Notes under the pieces: model-generated | Databases searched by the model: none | What the model was told of the DNA's origin: nothing | What the model saw: only the letters and a program-made list of their open reading frames with translations | Assembly: GCF_050947335.1 (NCBI RefSeq) | Contig: NC_134993.1 | Location: 15,128,001 to 15,192,000, forward strand | From: Megachile rotundata | Taxonomy: Eukaryota > Arthropoda > Insecta > Hymenoptera > Megachilidae | Direction of reading: 5' to 3' | DNA: 64,000 nucleotides | Made by a program: the position numbers and the translations under genes | Shown here: in pieces, positions 23,859-34,238 of the stretch | Layout of the letters: each line of letters starts with the position of its first letter | Numbering within the stretch: the stretch's first letter is position 1

Positions 23859-24470
23859 GTGCCTCTTATTCTAACTTGCACTCATCTTCACAACTCTCAA
23901 TCTTTGTACGCGTTAGCTTATAGTATATTCAGTTATTTTTTGTCAATCGTTCCGAACCCAAGTGGATCATTGGGGGTTCATAGCGCTGTGAACACGCGGC
24001 AGAGGTGAGCTGCAAGTGCTGGTGTAGCGCCAGGGACACATCTCTGCGGGGCCGATCGATTGATGGCTCATCTCGATCTGCCGCCTCACGGCAGGGGTCT
24101 CCTCTCTGCGGTCAGACTTGCTTCAAACGCAAGCGGGGAGAAATGGGAGACCCTCCGCGGATGTGTCACTCGTTCTTGCCAGTATTTTCGGTTCATCTCT
24201 GTCTCGTGGTTCACGTAAGACACTATGGACTACCCTTTGACCCATGGAAGGCGAGGTTCACTTGGCGAAAAATACTGATCCCCTTTTTCACAGAAAGTTC
24301 TTCTAACTTTCTTTTCTTCTTGTCAGAAAGTTCTTCTAACTTTCTTTTCTTTTTGTAGAAAGTTCTTCTAACTTTCTTTGCTTCTAATAGAAAGTTCTTC
24401 TAACTTTCTTCCCCTTTGCTTTTTGCATACGTCATAGATTATTTGAGTGCAATCTTAGAAAAAGAGGTAC
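23859..24470 (+). other. long-range hairpin module B (diverged copy of module A)
   Basis: Left arm 23859-23883 (GTGCCTCTTATTCTAA...) pairs with right arm 24445-24470 with a few mismatches, and again overlaps a GTAAGT (23855). It shares with module A a GGGTGGG just upstream, CATCTT after the left arm, the order of inner elements and the GAGTGCAAT...AGAGGTAC right arm. Instead of one inner AGAAAGTT/AACTTTCT hairpin it has four, and the loop carries about 350 extra bases of GC-richer sequence (23.94-24.29 kb). Confidence 0.75.
24290..24415 (+). repeat. four tandem hairpins, unit about 33 bp
   Basis: Four copies of AGAAAGTTCTTCTAACTTTC with a TTTTCTTCTTGTC-type spacer. Each unit is itself an inverted repeat (AGAAAGTT/AACTTTCT) with a 5-nt loop. 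Confidence 0.85.
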
Positions 24471-24533
24471 CGTGCGTTTATTTGGGATCCCAAAAAATTA
24501 GTATTATGTTAATGTGCGTGTGTGTGTGTGTGA

Positions 24534-24570
24534 TACAAGTTCTTTGCTGGATTGTGGTAAAGAACTTGTA
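24534..24570 (+). other. hairpin, 12-bp perfect stem
   Basis: TACAAGTTCTTT (24534-24545) and AAAGAACTTGTA (24559-24570) with a 13-nt loop. It follows a GTGTGTGTGTGTG tract. Confidence 0.8.
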
Positions 24571-24602
24571 TATGCGAGCCTATGAGCTAAGTAGAGTCAG
24601 AA

Positions 24603-24627
24603 CTCATTTATCCTTCTGATAAATGAG
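24603..24627 (+). other. hairpin, 10-bp perfect stem
   Basis: CTCATTTATC (24603-24612) and GATAAATGAG (24618-24627) with the 5-nt loop CTTCT. Confidence 0.8.
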
Positions 24628-24709
24628 GTTGCATTTGGAGGGTGGATGGGATTTGGAGTTAGGGTGGGTCACTATCGTAGCCACCTCCACGTGGTGTGAC
24701 CTGGTAATT

Positions 24710-24755
24710 GGTATAGTTCTCTGAAGGCTTTAAAAAATCTTCAGAGAACTATACC
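24710..24755 (+). other. hairpin, 17-bp perfect stem
   Basis: GGTATAGTTCTCTGAAG (24710-24726) and its exact complement (24739-24755) enclose a 12-nt AT-rich loop. The stem is short for a microRNA precursor (usually about 22 bp or more with bulges), so that reading is not favoured. Confidence 0.85.
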
Positions 24756-25033
24756 GAGCTAAGAGCTACGATTAGAATTTAATTTAGAATTTAAGAGCTA
24801 TGATTGTTATTTTACTTATAATATATGTATGTATAGTTGTATAGTTTTATACAGTCATATAGCTAACCTAACCCAGCCTAATGTAATCTAACCCAACCTA
24901 TACATTCATAGTTTACAATTATAAGAATTTTTTAAAAATTATGTAGGATCATTAAGGTGCCCTCATCACCACTGCGTGTACCAGCTAGGTACGGCATTGG
25001 CAGCAAGCTGTGACGTCAGCTGACGCATGCGCA

Positions 25034-25046
25034 TGCCCAACACTGC
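25034..25046 (-). repeat. right copy of exact 13-bp inverted repeat
   Basis: TGCCCAACACTGC, exact reverse complement of 15136-15148, adjacent to the palindrome GCATGCGCATGC. Confidence 0.7.
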
Positions 25047-25055
25047 CTACACCAG

Positions 25056-25124
25056 ACAGCGCGCGTAAAAATATAAATTTCAAATATATGTAGAATGCTT
25101 TTGAATTTATTGAAATAATTACTG
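25056..25124 (-). repeat. right imperfect inverted repeat
   Basis: Counterpart of 14788-14872 on the other strand. It begins CAGCGCGCG and includes AAATATAAATTT and CAAATATATG. Confidence 0.6.
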
Positions 25125-26133
25125 CACAACAAACTATTATTTTGTACTATTATTACTGCACTCTTCTTGGGAATACGAAATTGTATTATTCACGCATAAA
25201 TAATATACGTAAATAAAAATTTGAGAACGCGTAAAAATGAGGCTAATTAAATTTCAATTCCCCGCCAGAACTTTTGTTATTTATTTCAATCTGCAATTTC
25301 CACTGAATTACAAATTTTGGCGTATTTATCAATTTGAGCTTTACAGTACACTGATAACTAAATATTCTGTATTTAATATGTACAAATTTTTGCAGTCAAG
25401 ACAGTTCATTGTAGTTGTGCTTAATTTATATATTTGATCTATTATTTTAAACAATTTTCAATAAAGTAAAATAAACATTACAAACTGTGATCATTCAGCG
25501 TATAAATTTATGTTTACATATATTACAATACAAGCAATAGAAAGTAAAATTTTGCGTTTTTAAAGTACACGAATTTCATTTTTTACATTTTTAATAACAA
25601 ATATATACATTTATACGTTAATAAACATACCGATTACAAGTTCCAAAAGCAGCAGCTAAATGTATTGTAAAAGTTTAGTAGGGTAAGTTTATATTTGTGT
25701 ACCTTTACCACTTATCTTATTTTTCTGATGCCTCAGCTTCTTTATAGCAATTTTTGAACAAGATGTAATTTAACATGATTGTAAATGGCAATGTAATTAA
25801 AACATAAAGATGATAAGATTGTAGATAACAAATTAAAAAATAAAATCACAAAAATATACATATATTAAATAAGACAGATTTAGATATATATTAATTGTTA
25901 ATCTTTTTAAGAAACAAAATCTATCCAATCACAATAAAACAGATATGGTATTTAGCTTTTATACATATTTACAGATTATTATCAACAGCTACATAAAACT
26001 TATTCACATGTGTTATAAATATTGTAATAGCTTTTTTCTGTTGATTATAATATGCCGCATGATTTAAAAGTCACTTGTACACATTGATAATTATCAGCTT
26101 TAAAGTAGGTACTTTCTACAGAATAGTTTCAAT
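25125..26133. other. non-coding interval
   Basis: AT-rich, no supported gene. It separates the 10-kb block from the hAT-type MITE. Confidence 0.5.
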
Positions 26134-26293
26134 CAGTGGTGTAACTAGGATTTTTGTCTGAGGTGAGTCCTTAATTTTACTAACAGTTATCCACGATATT
26201 CTTGAAAATTTTTTACCCAAAATGTGTCCAGTCTGTTGTTTTCGGGAGGAGGGGAGATAGGCCCACCCTGGTCCCTACCTAGTTACGCCACTG
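26134..26293. mobile_element. hAT-type MITE, 160 bp
   Basis: The left end CAGTGGTGTAACTAGG and the reverse complement of the right end (CAGTGGCGTAACTAGG) differ at one base. They match the well-known hAT terminal pattern CAGNGGCGTARCTAGG. The flanking 8-mers GTTTCAAT and GTTTGTAT agree at 6 of 8 positions, as expected of a decayed 8-bp target duplication. The element is too short to code for a transposase. Confidence 0.8.
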
Positions 26294-26846
26294 GTTTGTA
26301 TTACAAAAACTTTAGAATTTGGTGAAGCGCACTAACAAGTGATTATAAGGTAAAATATAGTAAGAAATTGTTTTTCAAATTCCATAAGTAACAATGAAAC
26401 AAATATATTTACATGATAACAAATTAGAGTATTTCATTTTGATTTGTGGCGCAACATTTTCTTACCTAGTTTTTTTTTATAAAATTTATACCTATATGCA
26501 ATGAAACATGTAATATCTATTGTTCCTAATAAAAGGTATAAACAAACGAGTTTCAGAAACCGAAGGACAGAAGCTAATACAATAAAGGAAATTTTGTCGC
26601 TTAACTTCACAATGTTTTCTTCTCTGGATAATGTGCTTAACATGATTCGATGCATTTTACAACATATGCGCGGTTTTTATGTTATTTTTATAGATTAGTA
26701 CTTGGTTAGAAAATATTTTTTCCTCATTTCGAAAGATCTATTTTAATAGTTCCACGAGTTTGTTAATTGTATACCTCGAACAAACAAACATCACGGTCTT
26801 TATATTATATTATCCGTTAAAACGATTAACAAAACGGATCTAGGTT
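26294..26846. other. non-coding interval, 3' flank of Sara
   Basis: No supported gene. It should include the Sara 3' UTR on the minus strand. Short open frames here overlap on both strands and have no family signal. Confidence 0.5.
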
Positions 26847-29800
26847 TCAATCGTCAAGTATGTAAAAAATCAATTCAAGCACAGTATGCGTATCCTGACT
26901 GCTTTGTGCTGCTTTATGCAGGACTTGAATTAATTCGTTGTCCAAACTGTTCATGTAGATTGGTGGTAGTTTCATACCTTCGCTACCAGCTTCATATCCC
27001 ACCTATTACAATTGTAATATAATTATAATTACATTCTTTTACATGGAATGATAAAATTTTAATATAAACCTACATTATCAGGATGAACAGTTGTTCGTAC
27101 ACCAAGTTTCGTTAAACCAGCATTTGCCAGGAGATCCAACAACTTCACTAAAGCTGTGCACGTTGCTTTTGCTATATTACCTGATAATTTATTTATATCC
27201 ACTGGATCGTGAACGCCATTTGGATGATCATCAGACTTTAGAAAAAAATAGTTTAAAAAACATACCTTTTAACGTTATGTAAAATTACATTCACATTTAA
27301 ACACACCTTAATAATAAATACTTCCGTCCAGCGAATAAATCTACTCGTTCCCTTGTAATCGGTACCATTATGTACCCTAATTGATGGGATGCCATCCATC
27401 TGCTGTCCATCAATAGGACTTTTAACTCTGAAATTGAACAACGTTTTTTATGTTTACAGTCCATCATTAATTTCCAAGTTCAGAAATGTACAGTCTTCAA
27501 ACATCTTCAAGAAATAATTATGAGGATATTTACCCTAAGTTGAATTGCAAATCATTGTCGACCCATTTTATGTTTACTGTTTCATCGGGTTCAAGTGCTC
27601 CTTGTCGACCGCATCCGATTGAAAAGTCTTGCATATTCTTTAGGGCAGCTTTCAAAGCTTCCATTTTTTCTGGCATTATCTCTACCATCAAACCATCTTC
27701 TACTATACTAGATTTGGCTGAAAGACCCATCGACGATTTCAATGCTCCATTAATGACAATAAAACTTGTACCCGTCACTATGCCAAAAATGTAGAATTTA
27801 TATAAAAAGATAATTATATACGTATTGTAACCAATACACGTATTATGTACGAATTGTAATCAATTAAATACACACCCGTTCTTGGTTTATTATTGATACT
27901 TATCGCTTGTGTCTGATAACTGCTCTCGTCGCCGGTATTGGTTTGTATACAGACTAAATGAGAGTCAGCAGATATACTAAAGTTCGAAGCGTACGCTAGT
28001 ACATGATCATTGGAATTATTTAAGCCCTTGATCACTTGATCATATCGATTTTTCGGGAACATTACATCGGTCATTCTGTTTCTCAAGTGAATAGTCAATC
28101 CTCTTACACCTGGTAACGTGTATCCAAAATTTCGGAAATCTGCCAACACTTTCATAACGGTATGTCCTATTTCAAAGTACAATGCATCTCGAAATCGAAC
28201 AGAAAATAAAGGACAGGGGTAGTAACGATATTCTGCTCCAAGCCGTAAAACAAGACGTAATGGAAATACCTTCGCCCATGGAGTTTCCCATCTAAAAATC
28301 CACAAGATTCAAATTTAAATTATAATTATTAAGTTTCCTTACTGTACTATGCTATTAAAAAAAGAACCTACCTGTGAACTAGAAGACCAAACAGGAATGG
28401 AGCAGGAGGTAATACAATTTTTTGTAAACACTGTAATGTTTGGCGAATGAATAAAAATCCTGCATGTTCTCGAGAATCCAAAAGATTGCCTCCTTGAAAG
28501 ACAGCGAATCCCAATTCAGATACAGTATTACCTATATTCAGATTATTATTAAATTGTGTCAATAAATTACCATAAAGATAAAACAAATAAACTATACTTG
28601 ACAACCTTTAATAGCTTCTAAATACAATTGATTGATGAAGATGAGCAGATCTTTTGGTATTCTGGTTTCATCGGGTAATACTTCAACCAATAATATAACT
28701 TCATCCTGCCCCACACAAGCTAATCCCTTTGACGTAATGTTCCAACATGTTTTATTTATGCAACATTGTACTATGAAGTTAAATGAATTAATATTTATTT
28801 AAATTGAAGGTGCCAGTCACTTTTAATTTATACTTACATGTCAATATTTTGACATATGCATAAAGATTTCGGTTAATTGCAAACATAATAGGTGGTTCGC
28901 ATTCATTTTTCAGTGTTTTGTATAAAAGTCCCTCGTCCGTTACAGCGTGGTAAGATACTTCTGTTTTGTTAAATTGAATAAACTAGTATAATGTAGTTTA
29001 AGAATAAAGTCGATATAACATGAGCAACGTTACTTACGCCCTTTATGTATCGTTACGGTTGGAGGAAGGACATTAGGATCCTGTGGTATATAACTTTCTG
29101 TAACTGGATCCAAACGTGGCACATTTTGTCGTTTAGCAGTAGTATTCGATACGGACGATCCGGGGGTTGGTATCCTCTTATTCCCTGATTTCCGGTATGG
29201 TGGTTTCAAATCCCAGGACATGTCTAATTCTGTCAGGTCACAGCCAGGCCTTATTCCTGTGTTTTAGTTAGAGGTGCATAAAACCAAAACAAACAGGAAG
29301 GAGCAGGTCCAGTGAGAGGGTTAAATGTTTTCAGGAAGCATAAAACAAACGAAACTATAATGGGCATGGGAGTATAACTTCAACTCAAAAAGCTAAAAAC
29401 ATAATATCAGGGTATGTTATGTACAAATTAAAGTGTAGTATTATCGTACAGAGATGCATAGTGTATGATATTAAATGCTATATTATTTTTAGTATTATTA
29501 CATGTTAATTGCATAACTGTATAATGCTTTAATGCGATTTTCATCTTTGACAAACAAAACGTTGTATAGTATTAGTAGAATTATTTTTGAGTAAATGACT
29601 TTACTTACCATCACTAAACATGACCGATTTTGAAACTTCAGGCCGATTCTTCGTACCACCTTCTCTTTTAAGAACTCCAACAGGTACCATAACCGTGGGT
29701 GGTGGTGGTAATCCGCCAGCTAACTGTTGCAAGGGTGGTATAGTTGAACAGTACTCCATGGGATTATTTGGGTTAGGCTGTCTCCCCTATAACCATTTGT

Positions 29801-32800
29801 CGAATACTCCTAACATTCACGTTTATTTCTCTATCCAGCAAACACAGATTATACATATAGTACAATATAAAGCTATACACAGAATAAAAGATTGAGAAAA
29901 ATTGAATTTTTCACATTGATAGAAGTATTCTGTGCTTACTGGACATTCACTACAATTAATATAAAAAGCAGGCAAGTAATTTTGTACAGAAAATGCTACA
30001 ATCAAAAAACATGCTTTACATTTGCAATGCACAATTAATACATGACAAAAGAAACAATGCAAATAGATAAAATATACTGTAATTTTATTAATTAGGTATT
30101 TGAAAATATAAAATCTAAATAATATGACAATCAGAACTTTACAGATTTATTTTCATTTCGTGGCTATAATATTTATGAAGTTCTTTATAAGAAAGAAGTA
30201 TTCAACAAGTTGTTATAGGTGATTACTAAACTTATGCTAACATTTAGATGAAATAAAAAAAATAGCTTATTTAAATTGACTTTATGATACATACACTATA
30301 AATAAGCTAAACAAATAACACAGACTTTTGGACTTGTAAGTTAAGGAATGTTTAAAAGTATAAAGTACACTATTATTTTTACAAGTTACTGAGAAAAGGA
30401 AATTCTATACAACTGAAGATAATAATTCAATGCTATTACAATCCAGTAAATCAGCTACTATTATTTTAAATTACATGGGAACACTAGGTGGTGAAACGTT
30501 AACTTCTTCTAACAGAATTAATGATTCATATGCACAAAAGATACACAGCAAACTGATACATGATAATTTATATTTAACATACCTGGGGCGAATTAATATC
30601 ATTATTATTTACACATGTAGAATAACCAGAAGACCATTCTCCTATACTTTGCTCTGATTCAGCTGAAAAATAAAAATTTTAATTTACATAAAATAATTGC
30701 TTTAATGACATTTTCCTTATGTTAGTACTAAAAAATGATTGAAGGAGAACTACCTTTGGTAAGAAGCTGATAACAAGAAACACAGACTCGTGAATTAATG
30801 TTTCCTTGATATTCTAATTTATACTTCATATTACAGCATTTACTACATAACACTTTTCCACATGCACGACAATGATGTCGTCTTTTCATTACTGTAAATT
30901 TTACATCACAAAGCATACAACTAGGTGCCTCACTGTCAGGGACCCAGAATGGAGGTTGTTTGCCCAAAATGGAATTAGTTTCTGGTAAAGAATTATCTAA
31001 AATATCTGGTGAAGATCCTTGATCTTCTTTTGTACCATCAATATTTGATTGTGCATGGCCTGATGGTGTATCACTTGTAGAACCCACTATTTGATGTTCA
31101 TTGGTATTATTAGTCAAAACAATGTCTAAAGTTTGAGGACGTACTGGCTTCTCTGATTCACCATTGGTATCACTTACATTTGGTCTTGTAGATGCTTCTA
31201 TAGATGTAGATATCGCATCATTACTACTTTTTATTTTATCATTTAACACAGTTATTTCAGGTGCAATTGCAGGTTTTTCTTCAGAAACATTATCAATATC
31301 ACCTGGGATTTTCAATTCACAAGCTTGATTATCTTGTGCATGACTTTCCTTCTCTTCTTTTAACTGTATTTCAGTTTTACCATTACTCAATGAACCTTGG
31401 TTAATGTTTAAATTATACATACAATGTTCTTGAGTGTCTTTGATATTTTTTACATTAGGCAAACATGTATTCTCTGAAGTCACACAAACATTTTCATGTA
31501 GTAATTGCACTTCTTTACTGCTTTTACTACTTGAAATACTGCTGTCTTTCAATTCAGCATTGAATTGTGAACTTTGCTGCTCTGTTACATTACTTAGCGT
31601 GTCTTTATGCACTTTATCTTTCTCATAATTGATTACTGAAATATTGTCAGTTTCGTGACTTGCTTCTTTTTGTATAATTATAGGAGATTCTGTTACCAAA
31701 CTTTCAGATACATGGTCTACATGTTTGCCATTATCTACTTGATCTGGAAAAGTGTTTTGTGTTGTAGTTTCTAATATATTTTCATGTGATTTATGCACTT
31801 TATCAGTTTCATGCTTAGCATATTCCTCATTCAATTTTTCTTCTTCTTCTAATTCTATTAAGTACTTTGTTAATTCATCTTCTGATAAATTATCAATATT
31901 ACTAAATCCAATTGGTTTACTTGCTACATTTAAACTATTCTCATGTTGATCAGTTGAACCAGAGTCTTCCACATTTAATTTTATTTCATTTTCTTCTAAC
32001 TGTGTAGAATTACTTTCACATTGATAACTTTGACTATAAGTACTTTCAGGTATAGAACTATTTTCTTCATTCCTTATATTGGTATCTTCCTGTAAATCAG
32101 AATCATAATCATTTGTTTTACTTACAATTTCCACTTTATTACTTGACTCAGTATGCACTTGGTTCAATGTGACTTCTTTCAAAATCTCTTCTTCATTTTT
32201 CGTTTCATCAAAATGTATTGTGTGAATATTTTTCACAGAGTCTTCTTTGATATCATTCTCAAGTTTAATAGGTACTTCTAATGCTATGGACACATCTTGA
32301 TGGCTTGAAGCAGATGTTTCTCTGGTTATGCTAGCTACATCACCTGGTTGCTTAAGCGCTATACTCTTATCACTATCTTTAATAGAGCTCTGAACAAAGT
32401 GAGATTCTTCACCTTCATGATAAGTAGTTTTAGATTCTATATCAGACTGCACTTTCTGCTCACTTAATACAGAATGAATACAATCTGAACTCCCAGGTGG
32501 TGCATTTATATATTCGTTCAAGCTACTAAAGACATTACTAACACTAGGTTTTAGATTACACTGATTTAATTTTTTACCATACCTATTGTCAATCTTTGGA
32601 CTATTACTATCATTTTGTTGTTTTCGTATTAATTTTTGTGATATGTCATTATATATTGTTGAAGGAATCTGTTCAGCATCATAAGAGGGTATAGATTGTT
32701 TTTGTATCACTTTAGTGTCATTTACATGTTCCTGTGTGTAAAACTGATTCACACCTTCTGTGTTTTCTATCGTTGTCTCTTCTTTACTGCAATTAAAGCT

Positions 32801-33303
32801 ATCAGGAATTGTGTCCTTTTCACTGACACATTTACCTCTTGCATTTATTTGTTGCGTGCCTTGTTGTCTTTCCAAAGGTGATACAATGTCAAATTCCTTG
32901 TTGGTTTTTTTAGAATCTATTAAGAGATAATTATAGTTCTTTAAATTTGAAGGTTCCAAATTACATTTAACCACAGATGATGATGCACTATTTGTCGAAG
33001 AATTAACAGATGCAATTTGCTCTGCACAATCTGAAAGATAGTTATTGTATTAGTGATCTAGTTGATGCATATATTATCTAAGAAAGTAAATAAAGATGTA
33101 TAATTTTATAATAAAATTTGTATATTTTTATACCGAATTATATTACTTCATAATATAATTCCAACAGAGGAATTGACAAGGAACTATTTACAAGAGTGTT
33201 AAAATTCACGGAAACTTAAAAATCAAAATGAAGGATAATTCTTACCTTCATTAAACTCGAAATCGTCAAGAACTTTGTCTAAATCAACGGCAAATTTTTC
33301 CAT
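26847..33303 (-). CDS. Sara: Sara, Smad anchor for receptor activation (ZFYVE9 family)
   Basis: Thirteen minus-strand exons: 33246-33303, 30754-33030, 30583-30662, 29609-29777, 29038-29256, 28838-28960, 28606-28770, 28372-28531, 27876-28291, 27534-27777, 27307-27427, 27074-27235 and 26847-27002. They total 4350 nt, 1449 residues, near vertebrate ZFYVE9 length. Sara sits on early endosomes through its FYVE finger and presents Smad2-type proteins to TGF-beta/activin receptors. The start MEKFAVDLDKVLDDFEFNE is the conserved family N-terminus. Exon 2 (759 codons) is acidic and Ser/Thr-rich, then ends in the FYVE finger with WVPDSEAPSCMLC, the PI3P-binding RRHHCRACGKVLC and RVC. Exons 4-5 hold the Smad-binding stretch (PVGVLK, VMFSDGIRPGCDLTELD). 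The rest is the conserved C-terminal SARA domain (ETPWAKVFPLRLVLRLGAEY; SADSHLVCIQ; SSIVEDGLMV). All phases agree. Confidence 0.94.
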
Positions 33304-34238
33304 TGCGTCGTAGGTATTGGTTACAGTAATTACGAGGTCATTTAATAAACATTTCTATGCAACTTCTGATAGCAGTAAATACAATTCCATTAATGGTATC
33401 CGTTGTAATAAATGTACGACGTAATTTTAGAATTTCTTGGTAACTATTTGCCAGAAATAATTTAGACAGAGAATTTTAGACGGTGGTCGATCATTACATT
33501 ACTTGCGTGACATTCTCAATCTTCCAATAAACTTCTCACGGCGAATAAGTCATTCCGCGTTACAAATTAGTTTGCATTAGGTGTCTTTAGTCAGCACGTA
33601 TATTTTTACAAATCGGTTTCCCTTCATTATCTACGAGACACAATTCTGACATCGGTAGAAAATGGGACAGTCAGAATATTCTGAGTCACGTCCAAGAAAA
33701 TGAAACACAAAAATAAAAAAATTAACCATAAATTTTCGATTATCACGTGGATTAATTGACAGCAGAATAAGTTCTTGTACATACTCATACCATTACTTGT
33801 CCATAGAACTGTCATTCTGTACATAAGTACAAGCGTAATGGCACACGTTTTCCTATCGATAAATCGAAGTGTTTCATCTTTATTTTCGATCGATCGATTA
33901 TATGAAAATCTATTTGTAGATTTCTCAAAATTTTAAAATTATAAAAGAATCTAACTATTCTAAAAATTAATTTAATGACCTTTCAAGTTTTTATTGTCAT
34001 AAGTAATATTCAGTAACATTAAACTTATCACTAAATTATGTAAATGAATATTATAACTGCAATTTATATTATATGAAGTTGTCTACCATGACTATCGTTG
34101 TGGAACTTGGCATAGCTTAGTTTATAATGCACGTGTAATGTTGAGTTAAATGCTTCATATACATTTATGTTTGAATTTAAAAACAATACTTTGTTTTATG
34201 TAGCAGAAAATAATTTTTAATTGATAAAAGTAGTCAAT
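33304..34238. promoter_or_regulatory. shared 5' region of Sara and Dis3 (head-to-head)
   Basis: The two start codons face away from each other across 934 bp, so both promoters must lie here. No TATA box stands out on either side. Both genes look housekeeping, and a bidirectional promoter is plausible but not shown. Confidence 0.45.

Larger units (their letters stand above)
15695..24760 (+). ncRNA. putative multi-exonic long non-coding RNA locus
   Basis: Inferred only. The interval starts at an initiator-like site, has no conserved open frame, and carries on the plus strand a long series of paired acceptor and donor signals with branch-point-like motifs. All of these point the same way. Many perfect short hairpins sit between the arrays, and two related long-range hairpin modules (20.28-20.55 kb and 23.84-24.47 kb) begin beside GTAAGT. 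These are the marks expected of a spliced, structured RNA. A non-transcribed satellite that grew from one intron would give the splice-signal periodicity without function. The 3' end is arbitrary, set at the last strong hairpin. Confidence 0.3.
14788..25124. other. 10.3-kb inverted-repeat-bounded block, unclassified element or non-coding RNA locus
   Basis: The left end (14788-14872) and the reverse complement of the right end (25056-25124) align imperfectly. They share cagtaatta, agcat..ttct, atatatttgaaa, tttatattt and cgcgcgct. A second inverted pair, GCAGTGTTGGGCA, is exact at 15136-15148 and 25034-25046. Inside there is no credible protein gene. Instead there are a CCAAT-rich promoter-like segment, several tandem arrays, dense hairpins and about 46 micro-exon-like units. 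No transposase or reverse transcriptase was seen. The pairs are differently spaced (about 265 bp apart on the left, about 10 bp on the right), so they may be two oppositely placed copies of one smaller repeat. Whether this is one mobile unit is inference. Confidence 0.45.

Noticed and set aside
24005..24358. 117-codon frame in the loop of module B
   Set aside because: It runs into the AGAAAGTT hairpin repeats, has no domain, and sits inside a long inverted-repeat module. It could be a remnant insertion but nothing identifies it.
24511..24532. GTGTGTGTGTGTG tract as a Z-DNA element
   Set aside because: A short simple repeat, common by chance, with no supporting context.
24710..24755. microRNA precursor
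   Set aside because: The stem is only 17 bp and perfectly paired, without flanking pairing that would extend it to precursor length.
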